The position numbers and the translations under genes are program-made. The notes under the pieces were generated by a model. The model did not search any database. It worked only from the letters and a program-made list of their open reading frames with translations, and was not told the DNA's origin. From contig NZ_LPVF01000013.1 of NCBI RefSeq assembly GCF_001517105.1, positions 186,001-250,000 of the forward strand: a stretch of 64,000 nt of DNA, read 5' to 3'. This document shows, piece after piece, positions 16,546 to 24,775 of this stretch. The stretch comes from Bacillus halotolerans. GTDB lineage: Bacteria > Bacillota > Bacilli > Bacillales > Bacillaceae. Every line of letters starts with the position of its first letter. The stretch's first letter is position 1.

Positions 16546-19293
16546 ATGTCAGATCAATTTAACAGCCGTGAAGCTCGACGTAAAGCGAACAGCAAGTCGA
16601 GCCCTTCACCGAAAAAAGGCAAGAAACGAAAAAAAGGCGGTTTGTTTAAAAAGACGCTATTCACTTTACTCATTCTATTTATCCTGGGTGTAGTCGGCGG
16701 CGCCGTAACATTTGCCGTCATGGTTTCAGATGCGCCATCACTGGACGAAAACAAATTGAAGACGCCTTATTCTTCAACGATTTATGATAAAAATGGAAAA
16801 GAAGTCGCAGAAGTCGGTGCCGAAAAGCGTACCTACGTCTCGATAGATGAAATACCTGATGTCGTAAAAGAAGCCTTTATCGCGACAGAGGACGCACGTT
16901 TTTACGAACACCACGGGATTGACCCTGTCCGTATCGGAGGTGCCCTTGTCGCCAACTTTAAAGACGGCTTCGGAGCTGAAGGCGGGAGTACGATAACCCA
17001 GCAGGTCGTTAAGAACTCCCTTCTGTCCCATCAAAAGACGCTGAAACGGAAGGTACAGGAAGTGTGGCTTTCAATTCAGCTGGAGCGCAATTACTCTAAA
17101 GATGAAATTTTAGAAATGTATTTAAACCGAATTTATTTTTCTCCTAGAGCTTACGGAATCGGAAAAGCGGCGGAAGAATTTTTCGGCGTCACTGATTTAA
17201 GCAAATTGACAGTGGAACAGGCTGCGACACTTGCGGGTATGCCGCAAAGCCCGACTGCGTACAATCCGGTTAAAAACCCTGATAAAGCGGAAAAAAGACG
17301 GAACATTGTACTCAGCCTGATGAAAAAGCAAGGATTTATTTCTGATTCTCAATATACTAAAGCTAAAAAAGTTGCGATGAAAGATGAAGGCGTTGTTTCA
17401 CAGAAGGAATATGAAAAAACAAATTCAAACAAATACAGCGCCTTTGTTGATGAAGTCATGAAAGAAATAGATGAAAAATCTGATGTCGATCCATCTGCTG
17501 ACGGATTAAAGATCTATACAACACTGGATACAAAAGCACAAGACACTTTAGATGAATTAATGGATGGGGAGACTGTCGGATTTACTGAAGGAATGCAAGG
17601 CGGCGTTTCGCTTCTTGACACAAAAACTGGTGAAGTCCGGGCAATCGGTTCCGGAAGAAACTCAACAGTTGGGGGCTTCAACTATGCCACTCAAGCAAAA
17701 ACTCAGCCTGGTTCTACGATAAAACCAATCCTAGACTACGGACCAGTTATTGAAAATAAAAAATGGTCCACCTACGAGCAAATTGATGACTCAGCTTACA
17801 CATATTCAGATGGAACACCTATCCGAGACTTTGACCGCTCATATAAAGGACCAATGTCTATGCGTGAAGCACTGGCACAATCTCGTAATATCCCGGCTTT
17901 GAAAGCATTCCAAGCAGTCGGAAAAGACACTGCAGTGGATTTTGCTAACGGATTGGGACTCGGTTTAAATAAGGAAAAAGTGTATGAATCGTATTCTATC
18001 GGAGGATTCGGAGATGACAACCCGGGTGTCTCTTCTCTGACAATGGCAGGAGCATACAGCGCATTTGGAAATAACGGAACGTATAATGAACCGCATTTTG
18101 TGAAGTCTATTGAATTTAACGATGGAACAAAGCTTGACTTAACACCGAAATCTAAGTCAGCAATGAGCGATTATACAGCCTTTATGATTACAGATATGCT
18201 GAAAACAGCTGTTAAGACAGGTACCGGACAGCTTGCACAAGTACCTGGAGTCGAGGTAGCCGGTAAAACAGGAACAACAAACTTTAATGAAGATACAATA
18301 CAAAAGTACAATATCGCTCCTGGCGGTGTGCCTGATTCCTGGTTTGTCGGGTATACACCTCAGTACACTGTTGCTGTATGGACAGGTGTAGATTCACAAA
18401 ACAAGTTAGGGAAAAAATCTTTAAATAAAACGGAACAGCAAGTCGCAAAACGTCTATTTGCAAAGCTTATCGCCCAAGTCGATGACGGAAGCGGATCATT
18501 TGAGAAACCTGACAGCGTAGTGGAAGCGACTGTGGAAAAAGGCTCTAATCCGGCAAAACTGGCAGGGCCGAATACACCAAGCGATAAAAAGGTCACAGAG
18601 TACTTTGTAAAAGGTACATCTCCTTCTACTGTTTCTAAAACATATGAGAAAGAAGAGAAAGAAGAAACAGCAAAACTGTCTGGTTTAAGTGTGAAATATG
18701 ATAAAGATAATCAATCATTGACATTAAGCTGGAAGTACGACGGAGATGCGACCTTTGCTGTTAAGCAATCTGTTGATGGCGGCAGCTACTCTGAAGTTCA
18801 AAACAGCTCTGCAAAAGAAGCAGTCATTTCGGGCGTGCAGCCAGGCTCTGTATACAAATTCGAAGTGACAGCCGTCAGTGATGATGGCGAAAGTTCAGCG
18901 TCGACATCCTATGAAGTGCCAAAAGCCGAAGAGGATGAAGATAAGGAAGACCAGCAGCAAACGGATGATGAAAATAAAGATGATGAGAAGACTCAGGATG
19001 ACACACAAACTGATGATTCTCAAACAGATGACAGTCAGACAGATCAAGATCAGACAGATGATTCAACAAACGATCAAGACAAAAAACAAGACAACACGAA
19101 CACCAATCCGTCCGACAACAGCAACCAAGACCAATCTAACGATAACAGCAACAATAACAACGGCCGCAAAGAAGAGGACGCGTCAGATGGTGACTCAACG
19201 GATGATTCATCAGGGTCTAATACAGATAAAAACAAAACAAATACTTCTGGTAATACACAAACGAATTCATCATCAACTGAAAAAACGAATTAA
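16546..19293 (+). CDS. ponA: Class A penicillin-binding protein 1 (PBP1a/1b)
   Basis: 915 residues. A basic cytoplasmic head and one membrane anchor (about 37-62) are followed by a GT51 glycosyltransferase domain (catalytic Glu in ATEDARFYEHHGID) and a transpeptidase with SxxK (STIKP), SRN (SRNIPALKAF) and KTG (GKTGTTN). A fibronectin type III-like domain follows (about 700-790), then a 120-residue tail of Asp, Asn, Gln, Thr and Ser. It polymerises and cross-links peptidoglycan outside the membrane and is shuttled by GpsB, encoded at 6.9 kb. A terminator follows. Confidence 0.97.
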   Translation: MSDQFNSREARRKANSKSSPSPKKGKKRKKGGLFKKTLFTLLILFILGVVGGAVTFAVMVSDAPSLDENKLKTPYSSTIYDKNGKEVAEVGAEKRTYVSIDEIPDVVKEAFIATEDARFYEHHGIDPVRIGGALVANFKDGFGAEGGSTITQQVVKNSLLSHQKTLKRKVQEVWLSIQLERNYSKDEILEMYLNRIYFSPRAYGIGKAAEEFFGVTDLSKLTVEQAATLAGMPQSPTAYNPVKNPDKAEKRRNIVLSLMKKQGFISDSQYTKAKKVAMKDEGVVSQKEYEKTNSNKYSAFVDEVMKEIDEKSDVDPSADGLKIYTTLDTKAQDTLDELMDGETVGFTEGMQGGVSLLDTKTGEVRAIGSGRNSTVGGFNYATQAKTQPGSTIKPILDYGPVIENKKWSTYEQIDDSAYTYSDGTPIRDFDRSYKGPMSMREALAQSRNIPALKAFQAVGKDTAVDFANGLGLGLNKEKVYESYSIGGFGDDNPGVSSLTMAGAYSAFGNNGTYNEPHFVKSIEFNDGTKLDLTPKSKSAMSDYTAFMITDMLKTAVKTGTGQLAQVPGVEVAGKTGTTNFNEDTIQKYNIAPGGVPDSWFVGYTPQYTVAVWTGVDSQNKLGKKSLNKTEQQVAKRLFAKLIAQVDDGSGSFEKPDSVVEATVEKGSNPAKLAGPNTPSDKKVTEYFVKGTSPSTVSKTYEKEEKEETAKLSGLSVKYDKDNQSLTLSWKYDGDATFAVKQSVDGGSYSEVQNSSAKEAVISGVQPGSVYKFEVTAVSDDGESSASTSYEVPKAEEDEDKEDQQQTDDENKDDEKTQDDTQTDDSQTDDSQTDQDQTDDSTNDQDKKQDNTNTNPSDNSNQDQSNDNSNNNNGRKEEDASDGDSTDDSSGSNTDKNKTNTSGNTQTNSSSTEKTN

Positions 19294-19297
19294 AGAC

Positions 19298-19332
19298 AAA
19301 GCCATCACCCTTTAAAAGGTGATGGCTTTTTT
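19298..19332 (+). terminator. Terminator of recU-ponA
   Basis: AAAGCCATCACC/GGTGATGGCTTT hairpin, eight-base loop, six T residues, five bases after the ponA stop. Confidence 0.93.
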
Positions 19333-19340
19333 CTGCACAA

Positions 19341-19370
19341 TAAAACCTCCCTCTTTAGGGGAGGTTTTAT
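19341..19370 (-). terminator. Terminator of dnaD-nth-ypoC
   Basis: ATAAAACCTCCC/GGGAGGTTTTAT hairpin that overlaps the ypoC stop. The A/T-rich arms supply a short T run on the minus strand. Confidence 0.8.
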
Positions 19371-19861
19371 CGTTTCATCGCGTGATGCTTATAAAAATGC
19401 TTTTTCATTTCTGTAAAAAGTTCATCTAGCTGGATAAAGCAATGATATTGGGTCGGCTTCAGCAGAATAAACTCCACTCGTTCAGCCCAATTAATCGGCT
19501 TAGCCGGAAATGATTTTTTTGTCAGTTCTGACCAATTCAGCGACATCACCCGCTCACCCGCTGTCCAATGAAACGAAACAAGTAAACATACAATCCCTTT
19601 AAGCATGTCGTTTTGATCGCATCTGGACTTTCTTGTTTGAAATACGGGGAGAAGTGATTCTTTTGTTTCTTCCCACACTTGAAATAGATACGGAACGTAC
19701 TTGGCGCTGTTTTCCCACGGCAATATGTCCTGCGTGGTCTCGCAGAAGTCAAAATACAAAGGATTAATCCTTAATGGTTCCTTGATATCAGTGAAGTCAA
19801 TGTGTCCTAGACTGCGCAAATATTGCTCATAAGAAGCTAACAATTCATTCGCTGCCGTCAT
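19367..19861 (-). CDS. ypoC: YpoC, conserved protein
   Basis: 164 residues, no signal peptide or membrane segment, several Trp residues (ERVMSLNWSELTKKSFPAKPINW). It is conserved next to nth and dnaD in Bacillaceae, but its function is unknown. Its ATG overlaps the nth stop (ATGA), indicating translational coupling. It is the last gene of the dnaD-nth-ypoC operon. Confidence 0.85.
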   Translation of the reverse strand: MTAANELLASYEQYLRSLGHIDFTDIKEPLRINPLYFDFCETTQDILPWENSAKYVPYLFQVWEETKESLLPVFQTRKSRCDQNDMLKGIVCLLVSFHWTAGERVMSLNWSELTKKSFPAKPINWAERVEFILLKPTQYHCFIQLDELFTEMKKHFYKHHAMKR

Positions 19862-20517
19862 CGTTTCACCAGCCCTTTTTTATCTCTCTTCTGCCCTTCT
19901 CTGCACAGAGAAAGCAATGGACATTCCGCACAGCGCGGCGATTGTGCCTTACAGTGGTATCTTCCGAAGAATATGAGACGATGATGGGTAACGGACCAAT
20001 CTTCTTTAGGAACCTTGCGCATCAGTGTCTTTTCGACTTCCAGCACCGAATCCTTCCACCGGCAGATTCCCAGACGCTTACTGACCCTCTCGACGTGTGT
20101 ATCCACTGCAATGGCCGGTACGCCAAAGGCAACAGATACGACAACATTGGCGGTCTTCCGGCCAACTCCTGGGAGTTTCACAAGCTCATCACGGTCCTTC
20201 GGTACTTCTCCGCCATAATCTTCAATAATCATTTTACTCAGTTTTTGAATATTTTTTGCTTTATTACGGTACAGACCGATTGATTTGATATCCTGCTGAA
20301 GCTCTTCCAGAGAAACAGATAAATAGTCTTCCGGCCGTTTATATTTTTGAAATAATGTTTTGGTCACCCTGTTTACAAGTGCGTCTGTACATTGCGCAGA
20401 TAAAGCGACTGCCACCACTAATTCAAAGGGATTGGAATGAACAAGTTCACACTCCGCGCGGGGAAACATGTCGCCTATCTTCTCTAAACAGAATTCAATT
20501 TGTTTTAGATTTAACAC
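19858..20517 (-). CDS. nth: Endonuclease III, DNA glycosylase/AP lyase
   Basis: 219 residues. The helix-hairpin-helix LPGVGRKTANVV carries the catalytic Lys, and the catalytic Asp is in AVDTHVERVS. The 4Fe-4S cluster cysteines are spaced C-x6-C-x2-C-x5-C near the C-terminus (HCKAQSPRCAECPLLSLC). It removes oxidised pyrimidines and nicks the abasic site in base-excision repair. The start is GTG at 20517, six bases after AAAGGTG; the longer reading frame includes the ribosome site. Confidence 0.96.
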   Translation of the reverse strand: MLNLKQIEFCLEKIGDMFPRAECELVHSNPFELVVAVALSAQCTDALVNRVTKTLFQKYKRPEDYLSVSLEELQQDIKSIGLYRNKAKNIQKLSKMIIEDYGGEVPKDRDELVKLPGVGRKTANVVVSVAFGVPAIAVDTHVERVSKRLGICRWKDSVLEVEKTLMRKVPKEDWSVTHHRLIFFGRYHCKAQSPRCAECPLLSLCREGQKRDKKGLVKR

Positions 20518-20535
20518 GATTGTCACCTTTTCACT

Positions 20536-21234
20536 TTATTGTTCAAGCCAATTGTAAAAAGGAACCTGCCTCTTATACTCTTTTTGCGGTTCATTCTGTT
20601 TAGTTTGAACACGCCGGAATTTTTGACTGTGGATTTTGGCCTGCTCCACTGTTTTCAGCCCGTTTTTCTTCCATTCAAACAAAATCCGGTCAATGTAGCG
20701 GAAGCTGAGTTTTCCTGATAATACAGCCTCTTTTAAAGCGTGTTTAATCAGCTGTGCATCATGCTGATCCTGATCCTGCCAAATGGCCAGCGTTTCACAC
20801 TCTAAAGGAGATAACGGTCTTGCAAACTCTTCTTCAAAAATCGTATAAAGGCTTTTTTGTTCCCCTTCTGCTTTTCTTTCTTGTGTTTGATTCTGGGCAA
20901 GCTCTATATACTCATAGAGCTTGCCCCATAAAGGCTGGAGTGAATATTTCTCAAACTTGATGCCGTTTTGGTCTTCGCCTTCCTCAATAAACAGAAAACC
21001 CTTTTGGATAAACATACGCAATCTGTTTGTGCATTCTTCAACAGAAATCGTCATGCCTTCCTGCAGTTCATGCGGTGTAGGAAAATAAGATCCCTTTTCT
21101 AAATGCATTTTGATTTTCAACAGCAGAATCAGTTCTGTTTCGTTAAGTCCAAGCTGTTTATAGTGGGTCAGCAAAAGATTGGGGATCGTTGACATCCCCA
21201 TCTCCTGCATATCAATAAATTGCTGTTTTTTCAT
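20536..21234 (-). CDS. dnaD: Primosomal protein DnaD
   Basis: 232 residues: an N-terminal winged-helix oligomerisation domain (about 1-120) and a C-terminal DnaB_2/DnaD domain (FEEEFARPLSPLECETLAIW ... IDRILFEWKKNGLKT) that binds DNA. DnaD acts with DnaB and DnaI to load the replicative helicase at oriC and at restarted forks, and remodels DNA through DnaA. The gene starts the dnaD-nth-ypoC operon, 95 bases downstream of asnS. Confidence 0.95.
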   Translation of the reverse strand: MKKQQFIDMQEMGMSTIPNLLLTHYKQLGLNETELILLLKIKMHLEKGSYFPTPHELQEGMTISVEECTNRLRMFIQKGFLFIEEGEDQNGIKFEKYSLQPLWGKLYEYIELAQNQTQERKAEGEQKSLYTIFEEEFARPLSPLECETLAIWQDQDQHDAQLIKHALKEAVLSGKLSFRYIDRILFEWKKNGLKTVEQAKIHSQKFRRVQTKQNEPQKEYKRQVPFYNWLEQ

Positions 21235-21283
21235 CGTTACACCTCTTACTGTAAAGGATAGTGTTTTCCCCTTTACTGTAAAA

Positions 21284-21307
21284 AGTCTCCCTTGCAGGAG
21301 ACTCTTT
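21284..21307 (-). terminator. Terminator of asnS
   Basis: AGTCTCC/GGAGACT hairpin with flanking A and T tracts, just after the asnS stop and before dnaD. Confidence 0.7.
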
Positions 21308-21329
21308 TTACTTGTTTCATTTAAATGTA

Positions 21330-22622
21330 TTACGGATACAGACGGTTCAACAGTCTTGGGAACGGAATTGTTTCACGTACGTGAGGCGCTCCGCTGATCC
21401 AAGCTACTGTACGCTCTAATCCAAGGCCGAATCCGGAATGTGGAACTGATCCATATTTTCTAAGTTCAGCATACCATTTATATGCGTCAGAATCCAGTCC
21501 ATGTTCTTTAAGGCGCGCTTCCAATAGTTCCATATCGTGAATCCGTTCAGAACCGCCGATGATTTCTCCGTAGCCTTCAGGCGCGATCAGATCTGCGCAA
21601 AGCACTACATCTTCGCGGTCAGATGCCGGCTGCATATAGAACGGTTTTAAAGACGTCGGATAGCGAGTGATGAAAACCGGTTTGTCATAGTGCTCGGCAA
21701 TCGCTGTTTCATGAGGCGCTCCAAAATCGTCTCCCCACTCGATATCGTCAAAGCCTTTTTCTTTCAGAAAATCAACCGCTTCGTCATACGTAATTCTTGG
21801 GAACGGCGCTTTGATTTGCTCAAGTTTTGACGTGTCTCTTCCTAGTGTGTTTAATTCAATTTTGCAATTCTTAAGAACCGATTGCACGATGAATGAAACG
21901 TAATTTTCCTGTACCTGAAGGTTTTCTTCAAATTCAACAAACGCCATTTCCGGTTCGATCATCCAGAATTCGATTAAGTGGCGTTTTGTTTTAGACTTTT
22001 CTGCTCTGAACGTCGGTCCGAAGGAGAATACTTTTCCTAATGCCATCGCCGCAGCTTCCATGTACAGCTGTCCGCTTTGAGAAAGGTAAGCATCTTCATC
22101 GAAGTATTTTGTCGCAAAGAGCTCAGTTGTTCCTTCAGGCGCGCTTCCAGTCAAAATCGGCGGATCTACTTTTACGAAGCCTTCGTTATTAAAGAATTCG
22201 TAAGTCGCGCGAATGATTTCATTGCGGATTTTCATGATCGCATGCTGGCGCTTTGAACGAAGCCATAAGTGTCTGTGATCCATCAAAAATTCCGTACCGT
22301 GTTCCTTTGGCGTAATTGGATAATCAGTCGCTTCGTGAATGACTTCAATATCTGTGACAGCTAATTCATAACCAAGCGGAGAACGCTCGTCCTCTTTGAC
22401 AATTCCTTTTATATAGAGTGACGTTTCCTGCGTCACAGATTTAGCCGTTTGGAAAATGCTCTCTTCAACCTCCGCTTTTACAACGACACCTTGAATAAAA
22501 CCTGTACCGTCTCTCAGCTGTAAAAACGCGATTTTCCCGCTTGAACGCTTATTAGCGATCCAAGCTCCGATCGTTACTTCCTCACCTACGTGCTTGTACA
22601 CTTGGTTGATTGTTGTTTTCAA
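21330..22622 (-). CDS. asnS: Asparaginyl-tRNA synthetase
   Basis: 430 residues, a class IIb synthetase: an N-terminal OB-fold anticodon-binding domain ([20 protein letters not shown]) and a catalytic domain with motif 2 ([20 protein letters not shown]) and motif 3 ([12 protein letters not shown]). It charges tRNA-Asn with asparagine. The start is TTG at 22622, directed by TTGGAGGGAAATATT. A sigma-A promoter with a palindromic spacer lies 70-100 bases upstream, and no T-box was seen. Confidence 0.96.
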   Translation of the reverse strand: MKTTINQVYKHVGEEVTIGAWIANKRSSGKIAFLQLRDGTGFIQGVVVKAEVEESIFQTAKSVTQETSLYIKGIVKEDERSPLGYELAVTDIEVIHEATDYPITPKEHGTEFLMDHRHLWLRSKRQHAIMKIRNEIIRATYEFFNNEGFVKVDPPILTGSAPEGTTELFATKYFDEDAYLSQSGQLYMEAAAMALGKVFSFGPTFRAEKSKTKRHLIEFWMIEPEMAFVEFEENLQVQENYVSFIVQSVLKNCKIELNTLGRDTSKLEQIKAPFPRITYDEAVDFLKEKGFDDIEWGDDFGAPHETAIAEHYDKPVFITRYPTSLKPFYMQPASDREDVVLCADLIAPEGYGEIIGGSERIHDMELLEARLKEHGLDSDAYKWYAELRKYGSVPHSGFGLGLERTVAWISGAPHVRETIPFPRLLNRLYP

Positions 22623-22690
22623 AATATTTCCCTCCAAAACAAGAAGACATTCGGAAGCTTTTGCCCCGCGAACTCTTTTATCATCACTTT

Positions 22691-22720
22691 ATTATACCCG
22701 GTCTTAACTGACCGGGTCAA
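22691..22720 (-). promoter_or_regulatory. asnS promoter with palindromic spacer
   Basis: TTGACC (-35) and TATAAT (-10) are 18 bp apart on the minus strand. The spacer with flanking bases forms the inverted repeat CCCGGTC ttaact GACCGGG (22697-22716), so a DNA-binding protein could sit between the two boxes. The repeat overlaps the -35 box. Confidence 0.7.
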
Positions 22721-22728
22721 TGCAGATA

Positions 22729-22755
22729 AAAAGCGGCTTTTTGTCAGCCGCTTTC
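22729..22755 (-). terminator. Terminator of aspB
   Basis: AAAGCGGC/GCCGCTTT hairpin with T run on the minus strand, just after the aspB stop. It separates aspB from asnS transcription. Confidence 0.85.
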
Positions 22756-22762
22756 TGATCCG

Positions 22763-23944
22763 TTAGCTATGTTTTTCTACAAATCGTTTGATTCGTTGCA
22801 CCGCTTTTTCCAGAAGGTCTAATGATGTCGCGTAGGACAACCGGACATTATCAGGAGAGCCGAATCCGGAACCTGGAACTATCGCGACTTTTTCTTCTTC
22901 AAGAAGCGCCTTGACAAATTCATCTACATCTTTGAAACCGCAAGTTTGAGCTGCTTTTTTTGCATTCGGAAATAAGTAAAAAGCACCTTCCGGCTTCACG
23001 CAGCTGAAGCCCGGGATTTCAACGAGCTGATCATAAATCGTGTTTAATCTATGCTCAAATGCTTTTCTCATCTCCTCCATTGGCTCAGAAGGTCCGTTGT
23101 ATGCGGCAATCGCTCCGTATTGCGCGATGGATGTCGGATTTGACGTGCTGTGGCTTGCAAGGTTTGTCATCGCTTTGATGATCTCTTCTGCTCCAGCCGC
23201 ATAACCGATTCTCCAGCCTGTCATGCTGTGTGATTTTGATACGCCGTTGATGACGATCGTTTGCTCTTTCAAACGGTCAGACAGCTGTGCGATGGAAACG
23301 TGTTTTTTTCCGCCGTATGTAAGTTTTTCATAAATTTCGTCAGATACTATCAGGATGTCATGATCAAGGCACACTTCGCCAAGCGCGGCCAGCTCTTCTT
23401 CTGTATACATAACGCCAGTCGGATTGCTTGGTGAATTAATAACGATTGCTTTTGTTTTTTCTGTAATCGCTTTTTTCAGCTGCTCAGGAGAAATTTTAAA
23501 GTGATTTTCCTCAAGCCCTTCCACATAAACAGGCTGACCTCCAGCGAGTTTCACCTGTTCCGGATAGCTTACCCAGTAAGGCGTTGGGATAATCACTTCG
23601 TCTCCTTCATCCAAAATCACTTGGAAAAGGGTATACAGTGCATGTTTGGCACCAGTACAGACAATCAATTGAGACGGTTTGTATTCAATATTCTGGTCAC
23701 GTTTAAATTTCTCTGCAATGCTGTTTTTTAATTCAGCCAAACCGCCTGAAGGCGTGTATTTCGTATGTCCTTCGTTCATTGAGCGTACAGCTGCATCAAT
23801 AATGTGCTGCGGTGTATTGAAGTCGGGTTCGCCCGCTCCAAGGCCGATGACATCATGGCCTGCCGCTTTCAGTTCTTTCGCTTTCGCTGTAATGGCCAGT
23901 GTGGTAGACGGTGTTAATGCGGATACTCTTTTTGCCAGTTTCAA
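22763..23944 (-). CDS. aspB: Aspartate aminotransferase
   Basis: 393 residues, a fold-type I PLP aminotransferase of the Ib subgroup. The PLP-binding Lys lies in NGVSKSHSMTGWRIGYA and the conserved NSPSNPTG motif is present. It interconverts aspartate/2-oxoglutarate with oxaloacetate/glutamate and supplies aspartate for asparagine, lysine and nucleotide synthesis. AAGGGGGAGTTCAAG precedes the start. ypmB ends 22 bases upstream, so it is probably transcribed with ypmA and ypmB. Confidence 0.96.
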   Translation of the reverse strand: MKLAKRVSALTPSTTLAITAKAKELKAAGHDVIGLGAGEPDFNTPQHIIDAAVRSMNEGHTKYTPSGGLAELKNSIAEKFKRDQNIEYKPSQLIVCTGAKHALYTLFQVILDEGDEVIIPTPYWVSYPEQVKLAGGQPVYVEGLEENHFKISPEQLKKAITEKTKAIVINSPSNPTGVMYTEEELAALGEVCLDHDILIVSDEIYEKLTYGGKKHVSIAQLSDRLKEQTIVINGVSKSHSMTGWRIGYAAGAEEIIKAMTNLASHSTSNPTSIAQYGAIAAYNGPSEPMEEMRKAFEHRLNTIYDQLVEIPGFSCVKPEGAFYLFPNAKKAAQTCGFKDVDEFVKALLEEEKVAIVPGSGFGSPDNVRLSYATSLDLLEKAVQRIKRFVEKHS

Positions 23945-23966
23945 CTTGAACTCCCCCTAATTCGTC

Positions 23967-24452
23967 TTAAGGCGTGATATTTTTGAGAATCTTTCCAGTT
24001 GTAAAGTCCACATAACTTAAACTGTATTGTCCTTCTTTGTCTAAGTACGTTACTTCCCAAAGCAGGACGTTCCCTTCTCTTGCCAGGTGAATCTCTTTTT
24101 GCTTTGAAACCAGCCCTTCATCTTGTATGATTTTCGCCGCTTTGTCCTCGGTGATTCCCTCTTTTGCTTCTTTTGAGAGAATTTTTGCTTTTTTATCTTC
24201 AGGAACCCATACATATAATTTGATGCCTTTTTTGTCGGTTCCCTTTACGATATAATACTTTTCTTTTCCGACAAATGTTTCGACTTGATCAACGCTGGTG
24301 AGGTCGGTTTCTTTTTTCGCTTCAGCAGCTGCTGCTTCGTGCCCCTTTTCCTTTTGTGCCATGGCTGATTTATAAATGTTTGCCGAGACAAGAAGTACTG
24401 CTAAAAAAATAATACCAAATATGGCGGTAAATATTAATGCTTTTTTTCTCAT
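23967..24452 (-). CDS. ypmB: YpmB, membrane-anchored PepSY-like protein
   Basis: 161 residues. An N-terminal membrane anchor (about 6-28) is followed by an Ala/Glu/Lys-rich linker and a cell-wall-facing region resembling tandem PepSY domains (GITEDKAAKIIQDEGLVSKQ ... SYVDFTTGKILKNITP). PepSY domains often inhibit peptidases; its partner is unknown. It sits between ypmA and aspB in an apparent operon and matches YpmB of B. subtilis in length. Confidence 0.85.
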   Translation of the reverse strand: MRKKALIFTAIFGIIFLAVLLVSANIYKSAMAQKEKGHEAAAAEAKKETDLTSVDQVETFVGKEKYYIVKGTDKKGIKLYVWVPEDKKAKILSKEAKEGITEDKAAKIIQDEGLVSKQKEIHLAREGNVLLWEVTYLDKEGQYSLSYVDFTTGKILKNITP

Positions 24453-24460
24453 CTTCTCAC

Positions 24461-24631
24461 CTACGTACGATAAATGGTAAAAACGGCTTGGTTTTTGTTT
24501 TCTTCATCAAGCGCAAGACCGAACATCAGATTATCTCTTTTCAGTGTCCGATTCAGCGTGTCTACAATTTTATAAAGGTCATCCGAATGCTCTACATTAA
24601 TAGTTGAAAGAATTTCGATTTTGCTTTCCAT
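24461..24631 (-). CDS. ypmA: YpmA, small conserved protein
   Basis: 56 residues, soluble, with a ferredoxin-like alternation of strands and helix (KIEILSTINVEHSDDLYKIV ... NQAVFTIYRT). The start at 24631 is set by TTGGAGGATGAAAAA. The family, found in Bacillaceae (DUF4264-like), has no established role. ypmB starts nine bases downstream. Confidence 0.83.
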   Translation of the reverse strand: MESKIEILSTINVEHSDDLYKIVDTLNRTLKRDNLMFGLALDEENKNQAVFTIYRT

Positions 24632-24754
24632 TTTTTCATCCTCCAAATTGAACAAATATTGTTAGTCATACTCCTTTTCAGGACGCGCCATACTAGTACC
24701 ACAAAGCGGAAAAACCCGCTTTTACAAATAAAACACGTCCTACTCCCACACCGG

Positions 24755-24775
24755 AAAGCCGCTTTATGCGGCTTT
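24755..24775 (-). terminator. Hairpin at the end of dinG
   Basis: AAAGCCGC/GCGGCTTT inverted repeat overlapping the dinG stop. The following T run is short, so termination may be partial. Confidence 0.6.

Noticed and set aside
18878..19315. 145-residue Met/Lys-rich open frame in the 3' part of ponA
   Set aside because: It is a shifted reading of the low-complexity Asp/Gln/Asn tail of PBP1.
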